From: JACDAE01 sp963744875
GTDB taxonomy: Bacteria; Chloroflexota; Ktedonobacteria; Ktedonobacterales; Ktedonobacteraceae
Reading direction: 5' to 3'
NCBI GenBank assembly: GCA_963744875.1
Contig: CAVUVQ010000002.1
Location: 676,514-740,513 of the forward strand
Length of the DNA stretch: 64,000 bases
This document shows positions 52,681 to 60,284 of this stretch, one piece after another (within the stretch, counting starts at the first letter, position 1; every line of letters begins with the position of its first letter). The position numbers and the translations under genes are program-made. Under the pieces are notes generated by a model. It was not told where the DNA came from. It did not search any database and saw nothing but the letters and a program-made list of their open reading frames with translations.

Positions 52681-54297
52681 ATGATTGGGTATAGGGATAG
52701 AGAAAAAGCTTATTCCTCTCTCAAAAACAGTACTTTCTTTAAGAAAGGAATGAGAATGAAGCAGCGAGCAATTCTATTTGCGCCAAATTTCGTACTGCTT
52801 GTTTTGCTGACAATCTGTACGACTTCAGGCGTGTCTGCCCACATACGAAGTGTAGCCAGTAAGTGGCCTCCTTCTGGGCATTTCTATCATAACAGTTCTA
52901 AATCCCGGCTAGGGGCGTCATTGGGGGTTGTCAATCTAGCCTTAAATAAGCATGCAACCGCATCTTCTCTAGAGACTACCCAGCTTGGAGCAGGGAACGC
53001 AGTGGATGGAAATTTGACCACGCGCTGGTCATCAGGGCCGCGCCATGGAACTGAATGGCTGCAGATTGACCTTGGAAGTGCGTATGTTATCAGCGGGGTA
53101 AACCTGGCCTGGGAAAGGGCATACGCTACAATTTATCAGATTCAGGTTTCTATCGATCAAACAACATGGAAATCGATCTATAGTACAACGACGGGGGCTG
53201 GTGGGAACGAGAGCCTGACAGGACTTTCCGGGATTGGTCGCTATATTCGTGTGTATGCAACTCACTATTCACCTGCACGTACAAACTATTCCCTCTGGGA
53301 GGTTCAGGTGTATGGGAATACAGGAGGAACACCGGGACCTCAGGGACCAGCGGGGCCCAGGGGACCTCAGGGACCAGCAGGGCAAGCCGCGCCCGTTTGC
53401 AGCGAGTTTAGCACGGGTATCACATACAATAGTAATCCCTTAGCCATTGCAACGGGACCGGATGGCAACCTGTGGTTTGTAGAAAGCAGTGGAAACAGGA
53501 TAGCACGTATTACCCCTTCTGGCGTGGTTACTGAGTTTAGCGACGGGATTACCGCCAGCAGTTATCCCTATGGCATCACAGGGGGACCGGATGGCAACGT
53601 GTGGTTTACGGAAGCCGGTGCAAGCATGATCGGACGCATCACTCCTGCTGGCGTGATCACTGAGTTTAGCGCGGGAATTACTGCTGGAAGTAATCCTCGT
53701 GGCATCACCGCGGGACCGGATGGCAACCTGTGGTTTACAGAAAGCAATGGGAACAAGATCGGGCGCATCACTCCTGCTGGCGTGATCACTGAGTTTGGCG
53801 CGGGGATTACCGCTAACAGTGGGCTCTCAAACATTACAGTGGGGCCGGATGGCAACCTGTGGTTTACAGAAAGCAATGGGAACAAGATCGGACGCATCAC
53901 TCCTGCTGGCGTGATCACTGAGTTTGGCGCGGGAATTACTGCTGGCAGTAATCCTCGTGGCATCACCGCGGGACCAGATGCCAATCTATGGTTTGTGGAA
54001 AGCAGTGGGAACAAGATCGGGCGCATCACCCCCACTGGCGAGGTCAGCGAGTTTACGGGGATCTCTGCTGGCAGTATACCCGTTGACATCACGGCAGCAC
54101 GGGATAGCAACCTGTGGTTTACGGACTCCAGCAAGAACAGGGTCGGGTACATTACCCTTAATGGCGCAATCACTGAGATAAGCCTGGGCAATTCTGATGC
54201 CAGACCTCTAGCTATCACAACCGGGCCAGAAGGCAACGTCTGGTTTACCGACTCTAATACGAATCAGATTGGTCGTTGCGGCGTCCAATTGGCGTAG
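52681..54297 (+). CDS. Secreted discoidin-collagen-NHL/Vgb-like propeller protein
   Basis: 538 residues. N-terminal signal region with hydrophobic stretch at about 29-50, an F5/8-type (discoidin) carbohydrate-binding domain (about 85-215, NLALNKHATASS, WLQIDLGSAY, YIRVYA), a short collagen-like patch of about seven Gly-X-Y triplets, then seven propeller blades (GPDGNLWFTES...IGRITPAGVITEF) like virginiamycin B lyase. The propeller contains no histidine, whereas Vgb needs one for catalysis, so lyase activity is unlikely. ATG 52681 has AGAGGAG upstream; ATG 52756 (AAAGGAATGAGA) is an alternative. Divergent to the other collagen-like gene. Confidence 0.83.
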   Translation: MIGYRDREKAYSSLKNSTFFKKGMRMKQRAILFAPNFVLLVLLTICTTSGVSAHIRSVASKWPPSGHFYHNSSKSRLGASLGVVNLALNKHATASSLETTQLGAGNAVDGNLTTRWSSGPRHGTEWLQIDLGSAYVISGVNLAWERAYATIYQIQVSIDQTTWKSIYSTTTGAGGNESLTGLSGIGRYIRVYATHYSPARTNYSLWEVQVYGNTGGTPGPQGPAGPRGPQGPAGQAAPVCSEFSTGITYNSNPLAIATGPDGNLWFVESSGNRIARITPSGVVTEFSDGITASSYPYGITGGPDGNVWFTEAGASMIGRITPAGVITEFSAGITAGSNPRGITAGPDGNLWFTESNGNKIGRITPAGVITEFGAGITANSGLSNITVGPDGNLWFTESNGNKIGRITPAGVITEFGAGITAGSNPRGITAGPDANLWFVESSGNKIGRITPTGEVSEFTGISAGSIPVDITAARDSNLWFTDSSKNRVGYITLNGAITEISLGNSDARPLAITTGPEGNVWFTDSNTNQIGRCGVQLA

Positions 54298-54324
54298 GGG
54301 TCTAGTCTAGGCCGTGCTTGCAAA

Positions 54325-54711
54325 TCATAACCAGAGCATGATAGAGGCAAGCGCGACCATCGCCAGGAAATTGGCCGCGCGTTTCTCATAACGCGTGGCC
54401 ACACGCCGGAACTGCTTCAGACGATTGATCAGACGTTCGATGTAATTGCGCTCTTTATACAAGGCCCGGTTAAACGGTCCGGTGCGCGTCTCGTCGCTAC
54501 GGTGGGGAATAGTGTAGTTAATTCCTCGGCCTTTGAGGTAATGCCGGATCTTGCGACTCCTGTACGCTTTATCTCCCAAGACGCGCTTTGGTCGCAACCT
54601 GGGACGCCTCGCCCTCCTCGCTTGACGGCCCCTTGCTCCATCATGGCTTCCAATTTGGTCGCGTCATGACACTGCCCTGCCGTGAGCACAAACGTGTATT
54701 TGTGGTTGAAC
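54325..54711 (-). mobile_element. IS5-family transposase remnant, frameshifted
   Basis: Minus strand. A front piece reads NHKYTFVLTAGQCHDATKLEAMMEQGAVKR; after a shift near 54600 comes RVLGDKAYRSRKIRHYLKGRGI and YIERLINRLKQFRRVATRYEK, the last third of a DDE transposase (IS5, IS427/ISL-like group). The first half of the gene is missing. It abuts the stop codon of ureD. Confidence 0.8.
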
Positions 54712-54714
54712 TTT

Positions 54715-55587
54715 TCAATAAATTTTACGTGGTGGAATTGCTTCTTGTCCATAGAGTATGAGTTTTGCTGCCCGCCAGAATGCAAGCAGTCCTGCAGAGA
54801 TGTCTCTGCCTTGTCGACTGACGGCACGAACAACCAGACCGTGTGCGACGAGGGTGCTTACGCCCCAGGAAATGTCCATGGGTCGGCTCATTTCTTGTGC
54901 CAGTGTGCTGAATTGTTGTTCTATCTGCAGCCAACGTGTCGCTTCCATGCCAACTTTACAGATATAGAAGCTGCAAAAATAGGGAAAAGAGCCGAGCCGT
55001 ATAAAAGACGAGGGTGCGCGTTGTTGTGGTTCGATCTTCATGTGCTCGAGCGCCAGGGGCTTGCCTTGAGCGGTGATTTCCGTTGCGAGGTGTAGTTGTT
55101 CGTAGTCGAATACTTCTCCACGTGCCGTACGCCCCGGTGTGATGATTTCCCACCAGAACAGTCCCGCATCCTGTGCCAGGTTGATATGGGTCTGCTGTTG
55201 ATAGCGTGAGCCAGCGAAAGGAATAAGTGGATCGGGCAGATATTCTAGCAAGCCTCCTTCTTGTATCTGGATGGAATAAGTCTGTGTTGCGATAGGAGTT
55301 GTGAGCGAACTGCGATAGATCCTGGTGGCGCTGGTGGATGTGAGTTGTACGCTGGCGTGGGGTCCAATGTTGGCGCTGATCGACAATTGGTCTCCGCCCA
55401 GGATGCCTCCCGAAAGGTTGTGCATGTGGACTAATGTAGAGCCACCTGTGAGCGGAAAAGCGCGTATAACTCTTAGAGGTGGCTCATGATCACATACTAC
55501 CATACGTGTCAGTTGGGACGTGTCATCGTAGGCAAAGGTCATGGATAAGCGTCCCTTAACTCTATGGGCCAGCAACTCTTTATGCAT
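54715..55587 (-). CDS. ureD: Urease accessory protein UreD (UreH)
   Basis: 290 residues. Family blocks: GRLSMTFAYDDTSQLTRM, SGGILGGDQLSISANIGPHASVQLTSTSATRIYRS, EYLPDPLIPFAGSRY, ITPGRTARGEVFDY. It forms the scaffold that holds apo-urease with UreF and UreG. 61 bases after ureF. The C-terminal end lies exactly at the IS5 remnant, so a short natural tail may have been exchanged. Confidence 0.92.
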   Translation of the reverse strand: MHKELLAHRVKGRLSMTFAYDDTSQLTRMVVCDHEPPLRVIRAFPLTGGSTLVHMHNLSGGILGGDQLSISANIGPHASVQLTSTSATRIYRSSLTTPIATQTYSIQIQEGGLLEYLPDPLIPFAGSRYQQQTHINLAQDAGLFWWEIITPGRTARGEVFDYEQLHLATEITAQGKPLALEHMKIEPQQRAPSSFIRLGSFPYFCSFYICKVGMEATRWLQIEQQFSTLAQEMSRPMDISWGVSTLVAHGLVVRAVSRQGRDISAGLLAFWRAAKLILYGQEAIPPRKIY

Positions 55588-55648
55588 ACAGGCTTCTCCG
55601 AATAGCCGTCATTGTGTATTTACCTTTCAGGTAAGAGATTGACGGTGC

Positions 55649-56341
55649 TCAACTGATAAATAAGCGTGTTGTCAAGACCGGGTGGCGCATGCTGGCAATA
55701 TCCAGGAGCGGCGTAAAAAGCGCGATCTCATCAACGGCAGCACTCTGCTCGGTGCAGGTGATCAATGTGGGCTTGAGGTGCCACACAATGCTACTGGCGT
55801 GACTTTGACCGAGCGGTAACAGGCGCTGACAGGCTGAAACGAGTCCGAGCAATGTTTGTTGCAGATGTGCAAGTACGATTGCATCCTCACCTATTCCTAG
55901 TATACCGCCAACCAGGCCAAAGGCGGGGCTGTAGTGAATATCTTCCCTGGCATCTTTCGCTATCTGGAGCGCCTGGCGTATCCGAGCATGATCCTCCACG
56001 CCCAGGACGAGTTGTAGCAGGCGGCGTCCGAGGGTAGCGCTGGCGGTCCGGCTCTCGCGGGCGGTTTTGTAAGCGCCGAGGCGTGCATTGAGTGCCAGCC
56101 AGCCGGTGGCGAAATCGTTATCCAGGTCAGTCGTTAGCCTGTAGCCGAGGCGGCAGAAGCTGCTCTCGAACGTTCCGCTTTCTTTCAGATAGTCATGTAG
56201 AAAAGGTGCCAGCGACTCGACGGTGAGAGTTCCTTCGGCCACCAGGGTCTCCAGACCAAAAGAGTGGGCGGTTGCGCCGATTGGCAAGGCACTGTCGGCC
56301 AGTTGCGCGAGTTGCAGGAGTGCCAGGGGGTCAATCTGCAT
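55649..56341 (-). CDS. ureF: Urease accessory protein UreF
   Basis: 230 residues. LLQLADSALPIGATAHSFGLETLV near the N-terminus and RLGYRLTTDLDNDFATGWLALNARLGAYKTARESRTASATLGRRLL are typical of UreF, followed by the helical bundle. Binds UreD and activates UreG. First gene of the ureF-ureD pair; start after AAGGTAAAGCATAC. Confidence 0.92.
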   Translation of the reverse strand: MQIDPLALLQLAQLADSALPIGATAHSFGLETLVAEGTLTVESLAPFLHDYLKESGTFESSFCRLGYRLTTDLDNDFATGWLALNARLGAYKTARESRTASATLGRRLLQLVLGVEDHARIRQALQIAKDAREDIHYSPAFGLVGGILGIGEDAIVLAHLQQTLLGLVSACQRLLPLGQSHASSIVWHLKPTLITCTEQSAAVDEIALFTPLLDIASMRHPVLTTRLFIS

Positions 56342-56544
56342 GTATGCTTTACCTTCGTTCGCTGTATTCGGTGGGTATTCTATGAGGGAAGCGTATCATA
56401 CAGAAACCGCAAAGGTCAATTGATGGAGCAAATATCAGAGAAGTACAAAGCGAAAACGAGCATTTTCCTTACATATCTTTCACGGGTTTTGACAAGCTTA
56501 CGTTATAGTGATCAATAGCAAGGGAAACGGTTCAGTCAAGGCAT

Positions 56545-56568
56545 TGTAGGGGCGCGATTGATAAGCCC
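56545..56568. repeat. Half copy of the GTAGGG palindrome family
   Basis: TGTAGGGGCGCGATTGATAAG resembles the left arm of the family (GTAGGGACCCGATTGATCGCG). The second arm is missing; the glycosyltransferase stub begins 77 bases further. Confidence 0.5.
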
Positions 56569-56644
56569 TTCCGTTCTCGACTGGGAAAGCCAGTCCAAAG
56601 CCCAGTCAACCTTGACAGGTATTACATTCAAAAGGAAAATAGCA

Positions 56645-56941
56645 ATGAGTTCAACAATAACGATGCCCCCATCAATAGTTGATGGCCCTAACGAACTCCC
56701 CGCCAGGGGTTGGTCACCGTTGTGGAGGCGTCTATTGCTAAGCGTTGTCATCCTGGTCTCCATTTTTATGAACTTCTATCAGTTGGGACAGAATGGTTAT
56801 GGTAACTCGTATTATGCAGCAGGTGTGAAAAGTATGGGGGATAGTCTCCATAACTTCTTCTTTGTTGCGTTTGACCCAGGTGGTTTTGTGACCATCGACA
56901 AGCCGCCATTAGGGTTCTGGTTATGCTTGAAAAATGCTTGA
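56645..56941 (+). pseudogene. N-terminal stub of a GT39/ArnT-like glycosyltransferase
   Basis: 98 residues: a short N-tail, a first membrane helix (WRRLLLSVVILVSIFMNFYQL), then GNSYYAAGVKSMGDSLHNFFFVAFDPGGFVTIDKPPLGFWL, the highly conserved first outer loop of PMT/ArnT-like mannosyltransferases. The sequence then ends in CLKNA and stop; the other 400 or more residues and all later helices are missing. Truncated gene; the ribosome site (AAGGAAAATAGCA) is still present. Confidence 0.8.
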
Positions 56942-57063
56942 TGCTTAAATGAGAAATATTTCATTATTATCTAATACGCTGAGCTTAATCGGTGGGAATG
57001 CACCACAATAATGTAGCTGATGTCAAGGCACCTGGACGTACTTAATAGACGGAAGATATTATT

Positions 57064-57900
57064 TTACACGTACTGCTTCGCGACGGGAAATTGCACTTCG
57101 GTGACGTACTGGTCTGGATGTATATGTTCCTCGCGCTGGAGGTGTAGCAGGCGCGGTGGGCCAACGAGCTGGTATTTGTTCTCTCTCATCCAGCGATGCA
57201 GAGTGGCGTATGCCTGACCCACAGAGAGATCATTGCCGGTATGAACGGTGCTTGCCATCAAGCCACCGGGCAATGTACGGCTGTTGATTTGCGTGTTAGC
57301 TGGCAGTTCGATTGGTAATGGGATGGCGGCTTCAGCATCTATAGAGAGACCATCATCACGTTGTTCAGAGCGGGAATGGAGCAGGAGCAGCGGTGGTTGT
57401 GCATACGGGATATGTTCCTGGCTCAGGTAGGCAATAATTTTTGTATAGAGATATGTGGAACTAGTTTGTAAACTACTGTGTAGTGGAATGATTGCGTGAA
57501 TAGAGGCGACATGCAAAGCGGCGACCTCTTTCAGGAGCACTTCGTATACGGGCATTTTCCCCTCCTGTTCAATCTGCTGTAAGCGGGCGGCGATCCGTGA
57601 TAGGCGAGCCTGTTCTGTATCGATCATAAGTTGCGTCTGTGCCTGTTTCAGTTTGAACATGCTGCGTAGTTGTTCAAGGGAGAGATCGTTCTCAAGGAAT
57701 TGAGCAATTTGTTCTAGAGGAAAGCCCAGGTCTTTGAGAGCTAAGATGCGATTCAAGCGTGGAAGTTGATCGAGTGCATAATAGCGATAGCCCGTTTCCT
57801 GGTCCAGGGTTGTTGGTTTGAGCAAGCCGTATTGATCATAGTGACGCAGGGTAGCGACGGACACCTGACCCACCCGAGCGAATTCACCAATTTTGAGCAC
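57064..57900 (-). CDS. MerR-family transcriptional regulator with GyrI-like effector domain
   Basis: 278 residues from GTG 57900, which follows GGGAGAACATATC; ATG 57915 is an alternative. N-terminal MerR helix-turn-helix KIGEFARVGQVSVATLRHYDQYGLLKP and GYRYYALDQLPRLNRILALKDLGF, a coiled-coil linker (about 80-125), and a GyrI-like/AraC-effector domain to the end. Fits the BmrR-like multidrug-sensing group. No target gene is adjacent; the truncated glycosyltransferase is upstream in the convergent direction. Confidence 0.88.
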   Translation of the reverse strand: MLKIGEFARVGQVSVATLRHYDQYGLLKPTTLDQETGYRYYALDQLPRLNRILALKDLGFPLEQIAQFLENDLSLEQLRSMFKLKQAQTQLMIDTEQARLSRIAARLQQIEQEGKMPVYEVLLKEVAALHVASIHAIIPLHSSLQTSSTYLYTKIIAYLSQEHIPYAQPPLLLLHSRSEQRDDGLSIDAEAAIPLPIELPANTQINSRTLPGGLMASTVHTGNDLSVGQAYATLHRWMRENKYQLVGPPRLLHLQREEHIHPDQYVTEVQFPVAKQYV

Positions 57901-58114
57901 GATATGTTCTCCCATTTCTGATCTCAGCAGAGAAGTTTCTCTAGAGGGAGCATACACTCTCGTGTTACATGAGAGTCAAGAGGGAAAAGCGTCTTTTTGT
58001 CAATAGTGATTGTGCGAGGGAAAACCTCTACTACCACGAATTCATTCAATGTGGTATACTCCATGTCACTATACAACAAGAAATTTCACTGCATTCTATT
58101 GCTGAGGATAAATT

Positions 58115-59419
58115 ATGCTCTTCGATCATACAAAAATCTATGTAAAGGCCGGTAACGGTGGAGATGGCTCGATCCACTTTCGGCGTGAGAAGTTTGCGCC
58201 CAATGGTGGGCCAGACGGAGGCGATGGTGGTAGAGGTGGGAGTGTCTACTTTGAAGCCACGACAAATGTAAATACGTTGATCGATTTTCGTTATCGGCAG
58301 CATTTTAAGGCTGAGAGTGGTGGTGCGGGAGCGGGGCAGAAGATGCATGGTGCCAAGGGAGAAGATATCACGCTAACGGTGCCTTGTGGCACGATTATTC
58401 GTGATGCTGACACGCATCAGGTGATTGCGGATTTGATTGATCCGGGTCAGAATGTGATGGTTGCGCGTGGTGGTCGTGGAGGTCTGGGCAATGTGCATTA
58501 TGCGACCTCGACGCATCAGGCTCCCAAAGAATCGCAGAGGGGTGAGCCTGGTGAGGAGCGCTGGATCACGCTTGAGTTGCGTTTGATTGCTGATGTTGGA
58601 CTAGTGGGTTATCCGAATGCTGGCAAGTCGACGTTATTATCTGTTGTGACGGCGGCGCATCCCAAGATCGCTGATTATCCCTTTACGACGCTGGCTCCAA
58701 ATCTGGGTGTGGTTGAGATTGGGCAGGCGCGGCAGGGGGATGGGTATAGTTTTGTACTGGCGGATATTCCAGGTTTGATTGAGGGTGCGGCTGAAGGTGT
58801 GGGGTTGGGTCATGAATTCTTGCGGCACGTCCAGCGTACACGCTTATTGATACATATGTTGGATGGGGCTGCATTTGATCGTGATCCGTGGGAGGATTTC
58901 GAGACTATTAATCGTGAATTGCAGGCGTACGATGAGCAATTGGCGTCGCGACCGCAGATCGTTGTTTTGAATAAGATGGATATTCCGGAGGCGCAGGAGT
59001 TGTGGCCGGATCTCAAAGCAAAGGCTGAGGCGGCAGGATACACTGTCTTTGCCATTTCGGCGGCGGCTCATCAGGGGACGGAAGAACTGATGCAATATGC
59101 GTCGCATCGCTTGCTAGAGATACAGCAGGAGGAGGCGGAGCGTGCTGCGGCTCAGGCGCTGGAGATGCAGGATGGAGTGGTGTTGCGTCCTCAGCCGGAC
59201 GATGCCTTTACGATTACGAAGGAGGATGATGTGTACGTGGTGCATGGTAAGCGTGTAGAGCGTACGGTGGGTATGACCAACCAGGATAGTGAGGAGAGCA
59301 TGGATCGCTTGCAGGTAACGCTCAGAAAGATGGGTGTGACGAAGGCATTAGAGGAGGCTGGTGTAACTGTGGGTGATACGGTGCGTTTTGGCAAGATCGA
59401 GTTATATTGGGGAGAATAG
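58115..59419 (+). CDS. obg: GTPase Obg/CgtA
   Basis: 434 residues. Glycine-rich Obg fold (FDHTKIYVKAGNGGDGSIHFRREKF, GGPDGGDGGRGG), G domain with GYPNAGKSTLL, DIPGLIEGAAEGVGLGHEFLRH and NKMD, and the C-terminal OCT domain (RVERTVGMTNQDSEESMDRLQ). Acts in ribosome large-subunit assembly and the stringent response. A TATACT box lies about 60 bases upstream. Confidence 0.97.
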   Translation: MLFDHTKIYVKAGNGGDGSIHFRREKFAPNGGPDGGDGGRGGSVYFEATTNVNTLIDFRYRQHFKAESGGAGAGQKMHGAKGEDITLTVPCGTIIRDADTHQVIADLIDPGQNVMVARGGRGGLGNVHYATSTHQAPKESQRGEPGEERWITLELRLIADVGLVGYPNAGKSTLLSVVTAAHPKIADYPFTTLAPNLGVVEIGQARQGDGYSFVLADIPGLIEGAAEGVGLGHEFLRHVQRTRLLIHMLDGAAFDRDPWEDFETINRELQAYDEQLASRPQIVVLNKMDIPEAQELWPDLKAKAEAAGYTVFAISAAAHQGTEELMQYASHRLLEIQQEEAERAAAQALEMQDGVVLRPQPDDAFTITKEDDVYVVHGKRVERTVGMTNQDSEESMDRLQVTLRKMGVTKALEEAGVTVGDTVRFGKIELYWGE

Positions 59420-59502
59420 AGAGCACTTCTGTGTGTGGAAGTTTTTTCTATCTGGGGGTATAGGGTGATGGAGAGAAAAGGTGAAAAAGGCTGTGGAAGT
59501 AC

Positions 59503-59531
59503 TTGACAGGGTACTGGAAGCATGGTATAGT
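59503..59531 (+). promoter_or_regulatory. Promoter of the tRNA-Pro/tRNA-Gly unit
   Basis: TTGACA (59503-59508), 17-base spacer, TATAGT (59526-59531), 13 bases before the first tRNA. Confidence 0.88.
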
Positions 59532-59543
59532 TCAGAACGTCAA

Positions 59544-59617
59544 CGGGGTGTGGCGCAGTTGGTAGCGTGCCTGGTTTGGGACCAGGAGGTCCGCGGTTCG
59601 AAGTCCGCGCACCCCGA
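59544..59617 (+). tRNA. tRNA-Pro (TGG anticodon)
   Basis: Acceptor CGGGGTG/CACCCCG, anticodon stem CCTGG/CCAGG around TTTGGGA (anticodon TGG), T arm CGCGGTTCGAAGTCCGCG. Discriminator A; CCA not encoded. Confidence 0.96.
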
Positions 59618-59621
59618 TCAC

Positions 59622-59694
59622 GCGGGAGTAACTCAGTGGTAGAGTTCCTGCCTTCCAAGCAGGCTGTCGCGAGTTCGAAATCTCGTCTCCCGCT
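59622..59694 (+). tRNA. tRNA-Gly (TCC anticodon), possible integration site
   Basis: Acceptor GCGGGAG/CTCCCGC, anticodon stem CCTGC/GCAGG around CTTCCAA (anticodon TCC), T arm CGAGTTCGAAATCTCG. CTTTTTTC directly after would end the transcript. It is the last gene before the integrase module, so its 3' end is the likely att core; I found no second copy of that end within the window. Confidence 0.96.
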
Positions 59695-59810
59695 TTTTTC
59701 GTGTCAATCGTCCCTTTGCAGGCCCATGACAGGCCGCTTCAGAAGAAGCGTCCAGTGATCAGGTCAGCAAGGGGATCGATTATGTTTTGGGGACCAAACC
59801 CGTCCAACGA

Positions 59811-60174
59811 CACCCTGCCATTCATTTGGTGCACATCCTGCCTCGTCTAAGGCGACAGCTTGCCGCACATGTGGGCAACCGCCTGCCTCCTGGCATGCAA
59901 CACCTTGCCGGAAATTTGGGTGTCATAAGGGATCAAAAAACGCAACATCCTGCCCTTTGGTGTCCGAAATCCTGCCGCAAATTTGGGTGTCACAAGGCCG
60001 AAAACAAGGAACATTCTGCCATTGGGTATGGGACATCCTGCCTCCCATGGACGCGACCGCCTGTTTTGGGGGATGCGCCATCCTGCCTCCATCTGGCAAT
60101 AACAGCCTGCCCTTCCAGCGGCGGAACACTCTGCTCATCCGAGGATGGGACACCCTGCCCCAGCCTGCCCTGCC
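59811..60174. repeat. Phased array of about 16 CCTGCC units, candidate centromere/iteron region
   Basis: Units of the form CA(T/C)CCTGCC start their CCTGCC-like core at 59814, 59837, 59859, 59882, 59904, (59926), 59949, 59971, (59994), 60015, 60037, 60060, 60082, 60106, 60130 and 60154, with extra copies at 60164 and 60169. Bracketed ones are degenerate (AAGG form). Spacing is 22-24 bases, two helical turns. A longer 45-bp direct repeat (AAATTTGGGTGTCA, then AAGG) covers 59911-59954 and 59979-60020. This is the pattern of plasmid iterons or parC centromeres; no gene covers the region convincingly. Confidence 0.8.
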
Positions 60175-60229
60175 TCTCGACTCCCTCTTCTTTCCTCTTG
60201 CCTGCCCCCCTTGGGCTGGTAGGATAGAC

Positions 60230-60255
60230 CCAGACCCTGTTCGTACAGGATCTGG
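60230..60255. promoter_or_regulatory. Dyad operator before the integrase gene
   Basis: CCAGACCCTGT-TCGT-ACAGGATCTGG, 10 of 11 bases symmetrical, centred about 42 bases before the integrase start. A TAGGAT-like -10 box (60220-60225) overlaps its left side, so binding there would shut the promoter. Confidence 0.6.
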
Positions 60256-60284
60256 GATGTTTCACTGAAAGAGAGAAGACACTC

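Noticed and set aside
53568..54236. 222-codon minus-strand repetitive frame
   Set aside because: Mirror of the propeller repeats in the plus-strand gene; repeats arise from the same DNA.
52681..54297. Annotation as virginiamycin B lyase
   Set aside because: The propeller lacks histidine, which the known enzyme needs; discoidin and collagen parts point to a structural surface protein.
59787..60227. 146-codon frame through the CCTGCC array
   Set aside because: Composition follows the 22-bp repeat and has no ribosome site or known motif; the periodicity is not a multiple of three throughout.
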